From positions 90,664,918-90,728,917 of the forward strand of contig JAVHZZ010000003.1 of assembly GCA_036250195.1 (NCBI GenBank): a DNA stretch of 64,000 nucleotides, given 5' to 3'. The stretch is from Mixophyes australis. Lineage: Eukaryota; Chordata; Amphibia; Anura; Limnodynastidae. Both the position numbers and the translations under genes were made by a program. Positions 55,200-64,000 of the stretch are shown here, piece by piece; positions within the stretch are counted from its first letter, which is position 1; every line of letters begins with the position of its first letter. Under the pieces are notes generated by a model that searched no databases, had not been told where the DNA came from, and worked only from the letters and a program-made list of their open reading frames with translations.

Positions 55200-55327
55200 A
55201 AAACAAAACCAAAACCAAAACACGCAATGGCGGTTTTGCAAAACCAAAACCAAAACCAAAACACGACGGTAATCCAGATCCAAAACCGAATCCAAAACCA
55301 AAACACGGGGGTCAGTGACCATCTCTA
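55200..55327. repeat. hAT-B right subterminal repeats and terminus
   Basis: Seven or more AAAACCAAAAC / CCAAAACAC motifs precede the right terminus, like hAT-A 12590-12749. Likely transposase-binding sites by analogy with other hAT elements. Confidence 0.65.
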
Positions 55328-55335
55328 ATTAAAAG

Positions 55336-55568
55336 TAAAGAACTAACAGAATGCCCTAGTAGAGACTTGACATTAAAGGTAAATAAATTCATTAGACCTA
55401 TTCAAAGTCATCCCTCGAGCCAAGCTTTTATCGTTCTGCTCTATGGGAGATTTCTGTCCTCCCTGACCTCACCTTAGGAGACCTGCATTACGGTTTGACA
55501 GGTGTACCTGTATTCATTAGATGTAGAATAAGAGAACCTGTATTATGATCCAAAGATAGAAAATAAAT
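55336..55568. other. Unassigned segment right of hAT-B
   Basis: Continuation of 51748-52388 across hAT-B. No coding similarity recognised. Confidence 0.35.
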
Positions 55569-56094
55569 TGTGGGGACTATCAAAGGCTGGACTGGGAAGG
55601 TCATACGTTTTAGTATATCATATCGATATCAAAATATCTATTTCTTCCCAATTATCATTGTTTGTGACCACATAGCAACTGTATTAGTATTTACACATAG
55701 TAAGTAATGTTGTTACATATAGAAAATGTTTGTAAAAATGTTTGATATAGTTATCAATGTATTATTACATAGAAGGTTTGCAGCTAAAAGTATGCTAAAA
55801 ACAAGATCTAATGGCGGCAGTGGGAGGGCAAGAGTTTGAAAAACAGCTGTTGCATATTGATATAATGGAGTCTGTTCTATTGTGTGTCAAGTTCTTGTGA
55901 AGTCCTGACCCTTCACCTAAGACCTTACTGTTTTTCTTTGTGCACACTCTATAAAAAACTACTGTTTGCAATATACAGCAAGCATTTTGGAATGAAGCTT
56001 CATGCTAGTACTAGCTCTGCATCTGTGTCTTAATTGGAGGTACTTTTGAATTAAATTTGGTTGCGAATAAATTATTTTTTACTTTGGAACCACA
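55569..56094 (+). mobile_element. Candidate retroviral LTR
   Basis: 526 bp from TGTGGGGACT to GGAACCACA, so the ends are TGTGG/CCACA. It has a TATA-like CTATAAAAAAC near 55949 and a poly-A signal AATAAA at 56066-56071 about 25 bases before the end, the normal U3-R-U5 order. It lies on the same strand and downstream of the ERV env, so it could be that provirus's 3' LTR, but no second copy exists in the window and no clear polypurine tract precedes it. Confidence 0.5.
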
Positions 56095-57544
56095 TTGTTT
56101 GGATCAGGCAATCTATTAATATACCTTTAATAAGTAATACAAAGCATTTGATATATACAATATAATATTGCTTTACATTTTTTTTTTCATTTTGAACTGC
56201 CTGTCCCTAACCTGCTTCAAGCTGATAAATATAAATGTATAAGGCACTAGTTAAACCAGAATACATGTTTGCACATCATCTTATTATCAATTGAAGGCTA
56301 TGATTAAAACATGAGTAAACAATAGTGTGATTGTGCTATGTGATGTAATGTTAATCTGTTTACACTGGTGCCAACTGATAATAACAAAATAATATGCATA
56401 AGTTTAAGACAGTACTAACTTCACTTGTAATATTGTCTTCCATAAGCACCCAGTAATGATTTCTATAATTCAGTACTAATCTTCAGAAAGCATTCTGTAA
56501 TTTAGTTTTACTGAAGGACTCTGCTGTGGTTCTGACATACTCACTGGCTGACATATAAAAAGAATGGCTATACTTGAATAATTATTGAATATATTTACCC
56601 AACATAACTAGGTCAGGTGGGGTAGTATGAAATTAGGAAATGTCTTATTGCTTTAACTGTTAAAAATCATTATGGATGAAAAGGCTGAAATGCACAGTAT
56701 TATGGGAAGCGGCAGATGGCCTCAGCATGCTTTCATGCTTGGTCAAGTGCTATTAATCTATGACCACTGAAGCAGGTGGCTGTCAGATATGCTACACATT
56801 TTCACAAATTACCTAGAGCTCTTACATATGTAAAGATGAATACCTGGAAAAATATCCTCAACCTTTGAACACACTTTGCATATGTAATTTGATGTTAGCA
56901 ACAAAATAGTGTCTAGCAAAAAGTGCCAAAAGCTGACAATAACTGACTTAACAGCGTACAATTACTCAACTTTATATATAGGTTACATCAACAGAGTCTT
57001 TCTATTATTTTATGAATGAAAGTAGCTGATATACACTGGTTCACCTATTTACCTGTTGATTTAAGTTAAACTATTATCTTGATCTTGGTGAATAAACTTC
57101 TACTTTTTGATAGTCTGTCATAAAGTCACCATACCATTCTAAAAATGTTATGGTGAAATCACATTCTGTAGAGTTCAATAAGAAATAAAATCTCCTTGAA
57201 ATGGAGCATTGTCTTGCACCATTTGTCAATTTCCATAAACCAAAGACCCACGAGGCAAAGTTAGAAGAAAATGGGTGTTAGTAGGGAATATGGCAATAGT
57301 TGTACCTAAAGATGAAGACATATTACACAGGTTATCAAAACTTGTATTGCTTTTTGTCACAAGATTGAATATATGTGAATCTAATTCGTATTTTTTTGCT
57401 GCTTTCAAACATCATTTTAGAATGTCTTCATCACGTAAGGATTTCAAATGACAGCCAATTAAAGTTTACTATATTACATTTTACAATACATAATTAGCAA
57501 ACTATTAGCTCACTTAAAATGTAGAAGTATAGGATTTTCTGTTA
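56095..57544. other. AT-rich non-coding stretch
   Basis: No recognisable gene, array or element end. A 60-codon minus-strand frame (57226-57408) has no similarity I can name. Confidence 0.5.
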
Positions 57545-57990
57545 TATTTTGCTTTAGGAGCATCCCTTTCAAGGGTCCAACAATAGTCAACAAGCATACT
57601 TGAACTCCACTTCACTTGCCCTGATACCACTTTTCCATTATTGAAATATCCTGGTGGAATCGTTTGCCATGTTCATCGCTGACTGCCCCAAGATTTCCGG
57701 GGAAGAAATCCAGATGCGAGTTCAAGAAATGGATTTTCAAAGACATGTTACATCCCGGTCTTGTAAGCTTTTAAAATATTGACCACTATTTCTTCATGGT
57801 TGTCTGCCATATGTTTCCTTAAGAAGTTCTAGCAAATACTCTTGAAAGACTCCTATGCAGCATTTTCAGCCTGATTCAACTGAGCATCGAAGCTCTCAGC
57901 TTGAATCAGTTCTCTTATTTGAGGTCCTACAAAGACCCCTTCTTTGATCTTTGCTTCACTGACCCTTGGGAATTTTTGTCTTAAGTATGC
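57545..57990 (-). pseudogene. Remnant of a widespread uncharacterised protein family
   Basis: On the minus strand from 57990: AYLRQKFPRVSEAKIKEG, VFVGPQIRELIQAESFDAQL, then after stops and shifts GCNMSLKIHFLNSHLDFF, PGNLGAVSDEHGKRFHQD and MEKWYQGK, and finally the LVDYCWTLERDAP-like end. These blocks belong to a protein type I recall from many arthropod, cnidarian and vertebrate predictions, lacking an assigned function and often found in multicopy, transposon-like settings. The best open part is 57620-57755. There are at least two stops and two frameshifts. No termini of a host element are visible, so whether it is a transposon or a retrocopy is open. Confidence 0.75.
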
Positions 57991-58017
57991 AAATCCAAGT
58001 CTGGGAATGGTGACTTA

Positions 58018-58135
58018 GGGTGACATGTTGCCCATAGTAACCAATCAGCATCTACATTTCACTTTATAGAATGTACTTGATAAATGCTTCCTTAAAGCTG
58101 ATTGGTTGTTATGGGCAACTTCTCCACAGTTCCAC
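58018..58135. mobile_element. Palindromic MITE, diverged relative of family A
   Basis: GTTGCCCATAGTAACCAATCAGC and its inverse GCTGATTGGTTGTTATGGGCAAC (each quoted in full up to 20 bases elsewhere) enclose a short centre, with TTTATAGAATGTACTTGATAAATG as in family A. The outer arms differ from copies 1-3. Confidence 0.8.
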
Positions 58136-58189
58136 TTTTACACTCTTCTCGCTGCTTGGTACAGAGCCCCTTAGTAAAAAAGGTTTACT

Positions 58190-59799
58190 TGCTTAGTCAT
58201 TTCTCCTATGACTCATCATGTCTAAAGTGCATCCTCCAGTGACTCAACTGTTTATTGTTCTGTACACTTCTTAAGTCACACTAATCTTCCTAATTTATAA
58301 ATTGGTTATATATATATCGTAATGTATATTCTTAAAGAATATCTCTAAAAATATGGGTGAAAGAAAGATTCTAAGACCATTTTTAAGAAATCAGCGTTAA
58401 AATACATATATAATACCACCTGAGGTACCCTGTGACAAAATTTGATTACCAGTGTAAATAATTCACAATTTATGGCAGTAAAGAATGTGTACTGTTATAA
58501 CTATGAAAGCATGTGTCAAAAGATGAAGCCCACACATAAGGACTACATATAATAGTACAAGAAGTATGATTAATTATAAGAAAATAGTGAATATTATCCT
58601 GGAGTCATACATGCAGCTTTGGCATCTAGATGGTTTTTTAACATGTGCTTTGTGTTTGCAGAAGCAGATTCTACATGGATTTGACTAGCCATCCATATGT
58701 TACTTTCCCCACAAGACATTATTTTCCTCCCATTTTTCAAATTTTCTGAATAGAGTGATAACTGGTTTGGTGGAGAAAATTGTGATTGCACCATGATGTT
58801 CACAGACAAAAGCTTGGATAAATGATACATTAAAATAATCCAACCTACATAAACCCATATATCCATGCTGTTTATACAGATGTGAAAGCACTTTTCCTGA
58901 GGGAGAGAACAATACAAAGCATCACATGGAGATGATTCAATTATTAGAACTGGTTCGAAATTGGTTAAACTTTTCAAGGACATTGAATTGTTTGAGCTTA
59001 AATGACCACATTTTATAGTATTTATTCAAACAACAAACATTATTGTGTTCAACTTCACAGTTCGCAAATCTTATGTAGGAATTTAAGCTCAAACAATCAG
59101 AAAAGAGGTAGTAGAATGTAGGTAACAAAAGTACAAATATGCAAAGTCAACCCATACAAATAACATATGATTGTTATCAGAAGACCTGGTGCTTTTCAGA
59201 AAGGTATGACAATCCCTTTTTTACAACTGTTTGTCCAACCATTTTTTATAAAATAAATGAAAAGAAACCAATGGTATTTTCTGGAAATTAAATTTTTTCA
59301 AAAACAAGGTATGCCTTAGCAGCAAAAGGATTAAAAAGAGAAGCGTTTCCAGTGCCTTGCTTTGGTGTTAAGTAGGCAGAGCAAAGTTAATTTGAATTAT
59401 GAAATTATGACAAATTTGCTATTTGTGTGAGCCATTATCAATTTGCTCAAACCATCTAGATCTTTACCAAGGTGCGCTTGTGTTCTGAGCAACATGTTAA
59501 ATAGCTTCACACAGACAAAGTGTTATGTGTAATAAAGACAATGTCCCCTCACTTTCACGGCTAATTTAAGCCATAAATAAGCCTAAACAAAACAGTATTT
59601 TATGAGAAAAGTTAATAGAAAAGTTTGCAATCTGCACAGAAGAGCAGGGCTTAGTCCTACTAAATTTAATTATGGGACCCAGTGATGAAGTGTTCTTTTG
59701 CTGAACAATGCCAGAGAGTTTATAGATGCTGTTCAGCCCAGGAGTCTCAATCCACCTTCCAGAGCTGGACTCATGTGGTCTATTGCAAACATGGCTCTT
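58190..59799. other. AT-rich stretch with an unassigned ORF
   Basis: A minus-strand open frame of 129 codons (58594-58983) is the only notable coding signal. It has several Cys and His residues but I recognise no domain, and an overlapping 70-codon frame lies on the same strand. A 16-bp inverted repeat brackets 58985-59098. Nothing else is distinctive. Confidence 0.4.
58985..59098. repeat. 16-bp inverted repeat around a ~80-bp spacer
   Basis: ATTGTTTGAGCTTAAA near 58985-59000 and its exact complement TTTAAGCTCAAACAAT near 59082-59097. It could be a small fold-back element. No flanking duplication is obvious. Confidence 0.7.
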
Positions 59800-59992
59800 A
59801 CTCAGGGGAATTTGTATGTTCTCCCCATGTATGCATAGGTTTCCTATGGGTACACCAGTTTATTTCCAAATAGTACAAATATATACTGGAAAATAAATTT
59901 GCTTCTGAAAAAATGAAGCCTAGTGGGTGTGTGGTAAGAAATTTTATCTAAACTTCAATGGGGCAGGGACTGATGTGAATGATTCCATACAA
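59800..59992 (+). repeat. Dispersed vertebrate repeat, diverged copy
   Basis: TTTGTATGTTCTCCCCATGTATGCATAGG, TTTCCTATGGGTACACCAG and CAATGGGGCAGGGACTGATG (quoted in part) match 3138-3376 in order, with the middle altered. Confidence 0.7.
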
Positions 59993-60063
59993 TAGCAGCG
60001 GATCACGCCCAAGATGGCTGCCTTACCCTCTGCAACAATGTAAGGGGCTTTGAGTCTTATTAG

Positions 60064-60697
60064 GTTTCCCGTAAAAGGTGCTGGAGTGGCCATTTTCTGG
60101 TATAAGTGTAACTAATCAAGGAGGTGCGAAGTTTAACACACCCCCAGTATTCACCAGGGACACCCGCAAGGAAGTATGGAATTTGCGGCGAAGGGTGCAC
60201 AGGTCACAGATCACAGAGATAGTCACCAGCGCAGTGGCTAAAGAGGATATGGATAGTCAAGCAGTCTGGTTCAGAACCAGCTGATAATGAAGTACACAAG
60301 GGTTATCCAAGGGTAGTTAAAAAAATCCTGAGGTCAAACCAGAGCGAACAGTAAGTAGAGCGAGATCCAAAGGTCAATCCATAAATAAGCCAAATCAAGA
60401 GCAGGGTGCAGATATAGCAGGAAATGCTGAAACAGGTGTGAACCCATACTCTGGCACTCTAGTGGTGCCAGAGGCTTCTTCATATACATAAAGGTTATCC
60501 CTGATTGGTGCAGGGAAAAATTAATGAGGACTCGGAGAAGCACCCCATTGCCAAGCAATGGGACGCAGCTGCTGCTGCCTATGTGTGCCATGGGTTAGTC
60601 AAACTAAAGGAGAGCATCCTGTTGCTAGGCAACAGGAAGCAAGCACAAAGAGGAGGCAGGCATCCTTCCCCGACACATATGGGGATGGTGACTGACA
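60064..60697 (-). repeat. Chromovirus 3' LTR
   Basis: About 634 bp. In minus orientation it starts TGTCAGTCACCATCCCC and ends near TTTTACGGGAAACC, where the matching 5' LTR has TTTTAACGTGACA. It contains a fold-back GTTGCCAAGCAATGGG-like segment and GCATCCTGTTGCTAGGCAAC. Confidence 0.82.
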
Positions 60698-60734
60698 ATA
60701 CCCCCAACCCCTATGATGCAGCAGCCTGTCTTCT

Positions 60735-61262
60735 CTCCGAAAATTAGCCAGAAGGCAAGGAACATGAAGGTCCTCTTTATTGACCCAGGATCTCACCTTG
60801 GGGCCATAGCCCCTACAGTGGATCAGGAGCTAAACCTAGCCTGGAAGGATACGTGATCTCAGAATACATTCAACCTCGTATTCACCACTCTGGACAGATT
60901 TTATAGCAGGTGGAGAAGAAGATCTGTTAGAAAACTCAATAAGAACAAGAGGTTTCAATAAGGAATTGTGAAAGGAGTTATGTACTCGGAGAGAGTGTGG
61001 TAACAGGAATTTATAAGTGATAGCATTGATTACATGCGAAATGTAAAAGGGACGATATAATGAGGTGCAAATTTTATGGATGGCACTCTGAGCTTAAAAT
61101 TACCAGTGGAAAGCCATACTATGTCACCCAGGGGAAGATTTTTTCGGTGGCGATCCACAAAAAGTGCTTATAGCGATCCGAAGTCTGCTGAACTTTGAGT
61201 CATACTTGGGAACATATCTGGAAGTAGTTACAAACCATATTCTGGACGGCTGGTACAGAAGA
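60735..61262 (-). pseudogene. Chromovirus integrase C-terminus and chromodomain-like end
   Basis: The minus strand, across several frames, gives SSVPAVQNMV, SDRYKHF, GDIVWLST-type GNFKL sequence, HSLRVHNSFHNSLLKP, then GEYEVECILRSRI and WVNKEDLHVPCLLANF-like sequence. The EYEVE...ILRSR string marks the start of an integrase chromodomain, which in chromoviruses directs insertion to marked chromatin. Frameshifts and stops are frequent. The catalytic core that should precede it is deleted. Confidence 0.82.
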
Positions 61263-62314
61263 GTCAGGTAAGTCAGAGAAAGAAGGTAACACAGGATGTA
61301 TACCGGAAATGGTAAAGGAGCTCTTTTGAGAGGGAATGGCCCGCGCACCTACAGAGGAGGCAACAACTTCCAAAAAGAATGGCTTGTGTTGGTTGGGTTG
61401 TCTCAAAACAAGTGCAGCCGAGAAGGCTTCTTTTAATGCCTTGAAGGCAAGGACCACTTCCCAGGGCCAAAGTAAATGGGGAAATTAAGGTAGAGAACCC
61501 TTTGATGAATTACTAGTAGAAGTTTGTAAAACCGATGAAGCATTGAGTAGCTTTTTGCCCAGACGGTTGAGGCCGCTACTATTTTGGGATCCATATGGAG
61601 ACCTGTACAAGAAATCAAATAAATGAGAAAGGGAACCTGAGAATGATCAATAAGGCATTTCTCCAGTTTGCAATACAATACAGGTTATTCTCACATGGGT
61701 GCAAGTGGACTTCTTTAACATGTTCTCGATGGGAGAAAGGGTCCCGGGAGAAGATCAAGATTTCACCTAACTAGATAATTACAGACTGCTGCAGAAGATC
61801 CAAAAGAGTTTGTTAATAAAATCCTGAAAGATCATGGGGGTATTGCAGAGCCCAAAGGGCATCACTTGGTACTCATAATGCCTGTCTTTAGTATTAAAGG
61901 CAGTCTTCCATTCGTCACTTAGGCAAATACCAATCAAATTATAGGCACCTCTGAGATTCAACTTAGTAAAGATCTGTGCACAATGAACTCAGTCAATGAG
62001 CTTTGATATGAGAGGAAGTAGATAGCGGTTCTTGATCGTGATAGCATCCAGCTTGCAGTAATCAATGCACGGACTAAGGGAGCAGTCTTTCTTTTTAACA
62101 AAGAAGAAGCATGCACCTGTGGGAGAAGAAGACTTACAAATAAAGCCCTGTTCACGGTTTTCTGAGATGTATTCAGACATTGCTTGGGATTTTGGTAGAG
62201 AAAGAGGATAAGCCTTACCCCTAGAAATGCTTTTACCGAGAATGAGGACAATAGGGTAATTCCAGGGTCAGTAGGAAGGCAAAGACTCAGAGGCGACTTT
62301 TCTGAATACATCAA
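61263..62314 (-). pseudogene. Chromovirus reverse transcriptase and RNase H start
   Basis: Minus-strand pieces in order: GACFFFVKKKDCSLSPCIDY and KNRYLLPLIS (62180-61990), [11 protein letters not shown] then [20 protein letters not shown] (61960-61830), then at the catalytic YxDD position stop-LGE (61755-61790), so the aspartates are lost. FYKLLLVIHQ and the RNase H beginning LRQPNQHKPFFLEV follow, then ASSVGARAIPSQKSS. Sequence jumps from there to the integrase end. The order matches gypsy pol. Confidence 0.88.
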
Positions 62315-62794
62315 GAAAGCTGGAGTAGACTACAGGGAGAGCTGACTGAGAGGATACTGGCAGACAGGGAATTTTAGCCCTGAAAGGTTGCACAGACTTC
62401 AGACAGTGTTGCTTGGCAGGTGGGACCACAAGTGATAGCTTGTGCATGTAGCCAATCAACTTGCAGTGAATGTGCCCTAAGCCAGGGTAGGCCAAAAATA
62501 ATAGGATTGACAGCTTGCGGAAGAATTAGGAAACTTATCCACTCAGAGAGGGGGCTCTTACTAACAGCTGAACTGGACTGGTTATGCAGGTAATGGAACC
62601 ATTGGATTGCTAAGAGGCTGTGGCAATGGAAGAGTAGGAGGATGGATCTCAGAAACCAGTTTAGCAGATATAAAGTTCCCAGCAGATCCAGAGTCCACGA
62701 AAGCTGTCAAAAATAGAGGGCCTTCCAGATAAAGGCTTCACGGCCACGAGGAATTCAGATTCTCTCTGGGAGTAGGGAGTAGAGGACTTGGATC
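62315..62794 (-). pseudogene. Chromovirus protease and linker region
   Basis: A minus-strand frame (62268-62495) contains YSSFLDVFRKVASESLP, the linker directly before RT in chromoviruses. Further right (62640-62700), FVDSGSAGNFISAKLVSE-like sequence occupies the protease position, with D-S-G at the active site. Frame breaks separate the pieces. Confidence 0.65.
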
Positions 62795-63034
62795 CTAGAA
62801 TGATGCATTTCCCAGCCTCTTAAGGCAAGAGGAGGGAAGATACCTAGGCTTCCCACAATAAACACAGATGGTTCTTAATAAGCCTGTCCCGCTCTTCAAG
62901 AGTAAAGCGGAGCAATCTATCTGCATGGGCTCTTCTGGAGTGGAAATAGGTGACTGGAAGTGTGGTGCTAGGTGAGGTAAGGAACGACAGGACCAGTCAT
63001 GTTCTTGGGTATGCTCCCTGTGGCAGATGTCCAC
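62795..63034 (-). pseudogene. Chromovirus gag, zinc-knuckle end
   Basis: Open for 79 codons with STPEEPMQIDCSALL then CVYCGKPRYLPSSC. The knuckle has all three Cys but Tyr where His is expected (CX2CX4YX4C), so zinc binding is doubtful. It corresponds to the nucleocapsid end of Gag. Confidence 0.82.
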
Positions 63035-63467
63035 CTTGATTCAGAGGGAGATCAGGTCTTCAACGCTGGAAGAGAGAGGGGAAGCACAGGTGAGAGCTTG
63101 ACCGGAAAGGAGGGAGATTATATACGCCACCTTGGTCCTCTCGAAAGTGAAATTCTCGGGTGCTAGTTCAAACTGAATTGGACACTGGTTGAGATAGCCA
63201 TGGCATTTTCGCCTTCATCGTCTCTGGGGACGGAATGCGTAGGCCTCTGGAAGTAGCAGTACTGGTGGTCAGAGTGTATACAGAAGAAGTTACTGTCATA
63301 GTTGCCAAAGCTTGGCGTGCATGGAGAGAGCTTTGAATAAAGTCTAACTGGGAAACAAATCCCTCAAGGCATTGCAGGAGCTGGGCCTGATTGGATTCCT
63401 GCTGGTACAATCTTTGGGCTAGATGAAGTAGGAGCTCTTGGGTGGAGGGTTTTCCCTGTGTACTCAT
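63035..63467 (-). pseudogene. Chromovirus gag, N-terminal part
   Basis: Begins at ATG 63467, MSTQGKPSTQELLLHLAQRL, about 14 bases from the LTR end, followed by a Gln-rich helix (YQQESNQAQLLQCLEGF). The first frame stops at 63168. Capsid sequence (63035-63167) continues out of frame (VAYIISLLSGQALT-like). The N-terminus resembles the Gag start at 47424. Confidence 0.8.
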
Positions 63468-63482
63468 GGCCAGAGTATACTG
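63468..63482 (-). promoter_or_regulatory. Very short leader of the chromovirus (GTATACTCTGGCC)
   Basis: Between the LTR end (TGACA) and gag ATG lie only about 14 bases, GTATACTCTGGCC on the minus strand. The same string stands between LTR1 and the gag ATG at 47408-47423. It is where the primer-binding site should be. Confidence 0.65.
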
Positions 63483-63692
63483 TCACGTTAAAAGTGCTGG
63501 AGTCGCCATTTGCGGGTATCAGTGCAACTAATTAAGGAGGTGCTGAGTCTATTCACCAAGGACCCCCAAAAGGAAGTATGGACTTTGCTGTGAAAGGGTG
63601 CGCAGATCACCCATCTCCGAGATAGTCACCAACACAGTGGAGAAAGAGGACAGGAATGGTCAAACAAACTGGGTCAGAACCAGCTGATAACT
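63481..63692 (-). repeat. Chromovirus 5' LTR, partial
   Basis: Matches 60064-60290 in order (see element entry). It starts on the plus strand with TGTCACGTTAAAAGTGCTGG. It is broken off at 63692 by another insertion. Confidence 0.85.
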
Positions 63693-64000
63693 GTCACGGG
63701 CACTAGGAGTCTTTACCCAGGGATCACCAGGTGATAGGCTTACCAGAGCAATATAGGTGGTAATATGGTACTCTGGTAGCAGGGTGATCACGGAACAGGA
63801 AATAGCAGATGATGAGATGCTCAGGAAAGTCTATGACTAGCAGCACTGGCAATATGGAGGTAATAATACACGAGGAACTGTATGGACAAAGGACACGTGG
63901 AGGTAGTCAGTGGTCTGCGGTAGCAAGTTGTACCACTGCTATAGTGAGGAGGAATGTCCAACAGAAACGAGGAGGTGATGAGAGTCAGCGGTCTGCGGAT
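63693..64000 (+). mobile_element. Start of a further LTR, cut by the window end
   Basis: TGTCACGGGCACTAGGAG at 63693 has a typical gypsy LTR start and interrupts the chromovirus 5' LTR after CAGCTGATAA. Two AGTCAG-TGGTCTGCGG blocks (63907-63922, 63984-63999) show internal repeats. The remainder is outside the window. Confidence 0.6.

Larger units (their letters stand above)
52389..55327 (+). mobile_element. hAT transposon (hAT-B), 2939 bp
   Basis: Ends TAGAGATGGGCGGGTCC and the inverse of TAGAGATGGTCACTGACC, with exact 8-bp ATTAAAAG duplications. In order: GC-rich left end, promoter-like module (52495-52550), twelve-unit 100-bp array (52690-53900), an intact 219-codon ORF (53917-54576), a ~100-bp array (54511-54960) and AAAACCAAAAC-rich right end. 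There is no transposase dimerisation domain, so it depends on another element. It is related to hAT-A (8149-12749) in termini, promoter module and ORF. Confidence 0.95.
60064..63692 (-). mobile_element. Chromovirus (Ty3/gypsy) with internal deletion
   Basis: Minus-strand element with a 3' LTR (60064-60697), chromodomain/integrase end, RT, protease region, gag and a 5' LTR (63481-63692, interrupted). LTR pairs match in order: GTAAAAGGTGCTGGAGTGGCC with GTTAAAAGTGCTGGAGTCGCC, GATAGTCACCA and TCAGAACCAGCTGATAA. Most of RNase H and the integrase catalytic core are gone at a junction near 61262. All genes carry frame damage. A second, smaller chromovirus relative lies at 47290-48222. Confidence 0.9.

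Noticed and set aside
54911..55306. 131-codon minus-strand ORF (Trp/Phe-rich) as a gene
   Set aside because: It is a translation of the AAAACCAAAAC subterminal repeats of hAT-B.
1..64000. tRNA or rRNA genes
   Set aside because: No A/B box pair with cloverleaf or rRNA-like conserved sequence was noticed on either strand; a covariance search would be needed to exclude them fully.

Overview
The base composition is AT-rich, no compact operon-like gene array is present, and the window is dominated by dense, nested eukaryotic transposable elements. The mix is Ty3/gypsy elements (including a chromovirus), a gamma/epsilon-like endogenous retrovirus (ERV), L1-like and L2/CR1-like LINEs, Penelope-like elements (PLEs), hAT and Tc1 DNA transposons and palindromic MITEs. 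This points to a vertebrate nuclear genome, most probably an amphibian (frog); the organism is inferred from the repeat types only. I find no host gene with a credible exon structure. Almost all protein-like sequence is transposon-derived and broken. The clearest exception is an undamaged 219-codon reading frame inside a hAT element at 53917-54576.

Layout. 1-7.6 kb: a minus-strand Ty3/gypsy element (gag, zinc knuckles, protease, RT, RNase H) split by a 5'-truncated L1-like LINE, a MITE, a dispersed repeat and a 656-bp fold-back insertion with 13-bp target duplications. 7.7-14.6 kb: a minus-strand L2/CR1-like LINE broken by a 4.6-kb hAT element (hAT-A, exact 8-bp duplications) and a PLE 5' segment. 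16.4-17.5 kb: an LTR-like segment. 17.5-21.6 kb: a PLE 3' half with RT and GIY-YIG nuclease remnants flanked by inverted copies of its tail, an L2-like LINE fragment, and a PLE 5' region with a hammerhead-ribozyme-like core. 21.6-25.2 kb: sparse. 25.2-27 kb: LTR-like sequence and a tandem array open in three frames. 27.5-43 kb: mostly non-coding, with MITEs, a Tc1 transposase remnant, microsatellites and possible LTRs. 44.6-51.1 kb: a decayed plus-strand ERV (gag, pro, pol, env) with a chromovirus remnant inserted in pol and a MITE in env; a matching candidate LTR lies at 55.57-56.09 kb. 52.4-55.3 kb: a second hAT element (hAT-B) with exact 8-bp duplications. 57.5-58 kb: a broken copy of a widespread uncharacterised protein family. 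60-63.7 kb: a minus-strand chromovirus with both LTRs and a deleted RNase H/integrase core, its 5' LTR interrupted by another LTR that runs off the window.

How the parts relate. The nesting gives a relative order of insertions: old LINE and gypsy first, then LINEs and PLEs, then hAT elements and MITEs. The two hAT elements belong to one superfamily group. They share a promoter-like module with identical spacing, a small acidic/basic protein, and a 154-bp block with one mismatch, although the rest of each element is very different. Each carries arrays with a ~100-bp period. These shared features, the hammerhead-like motif and the uncharacterised protein family are the most rewarding things to check.
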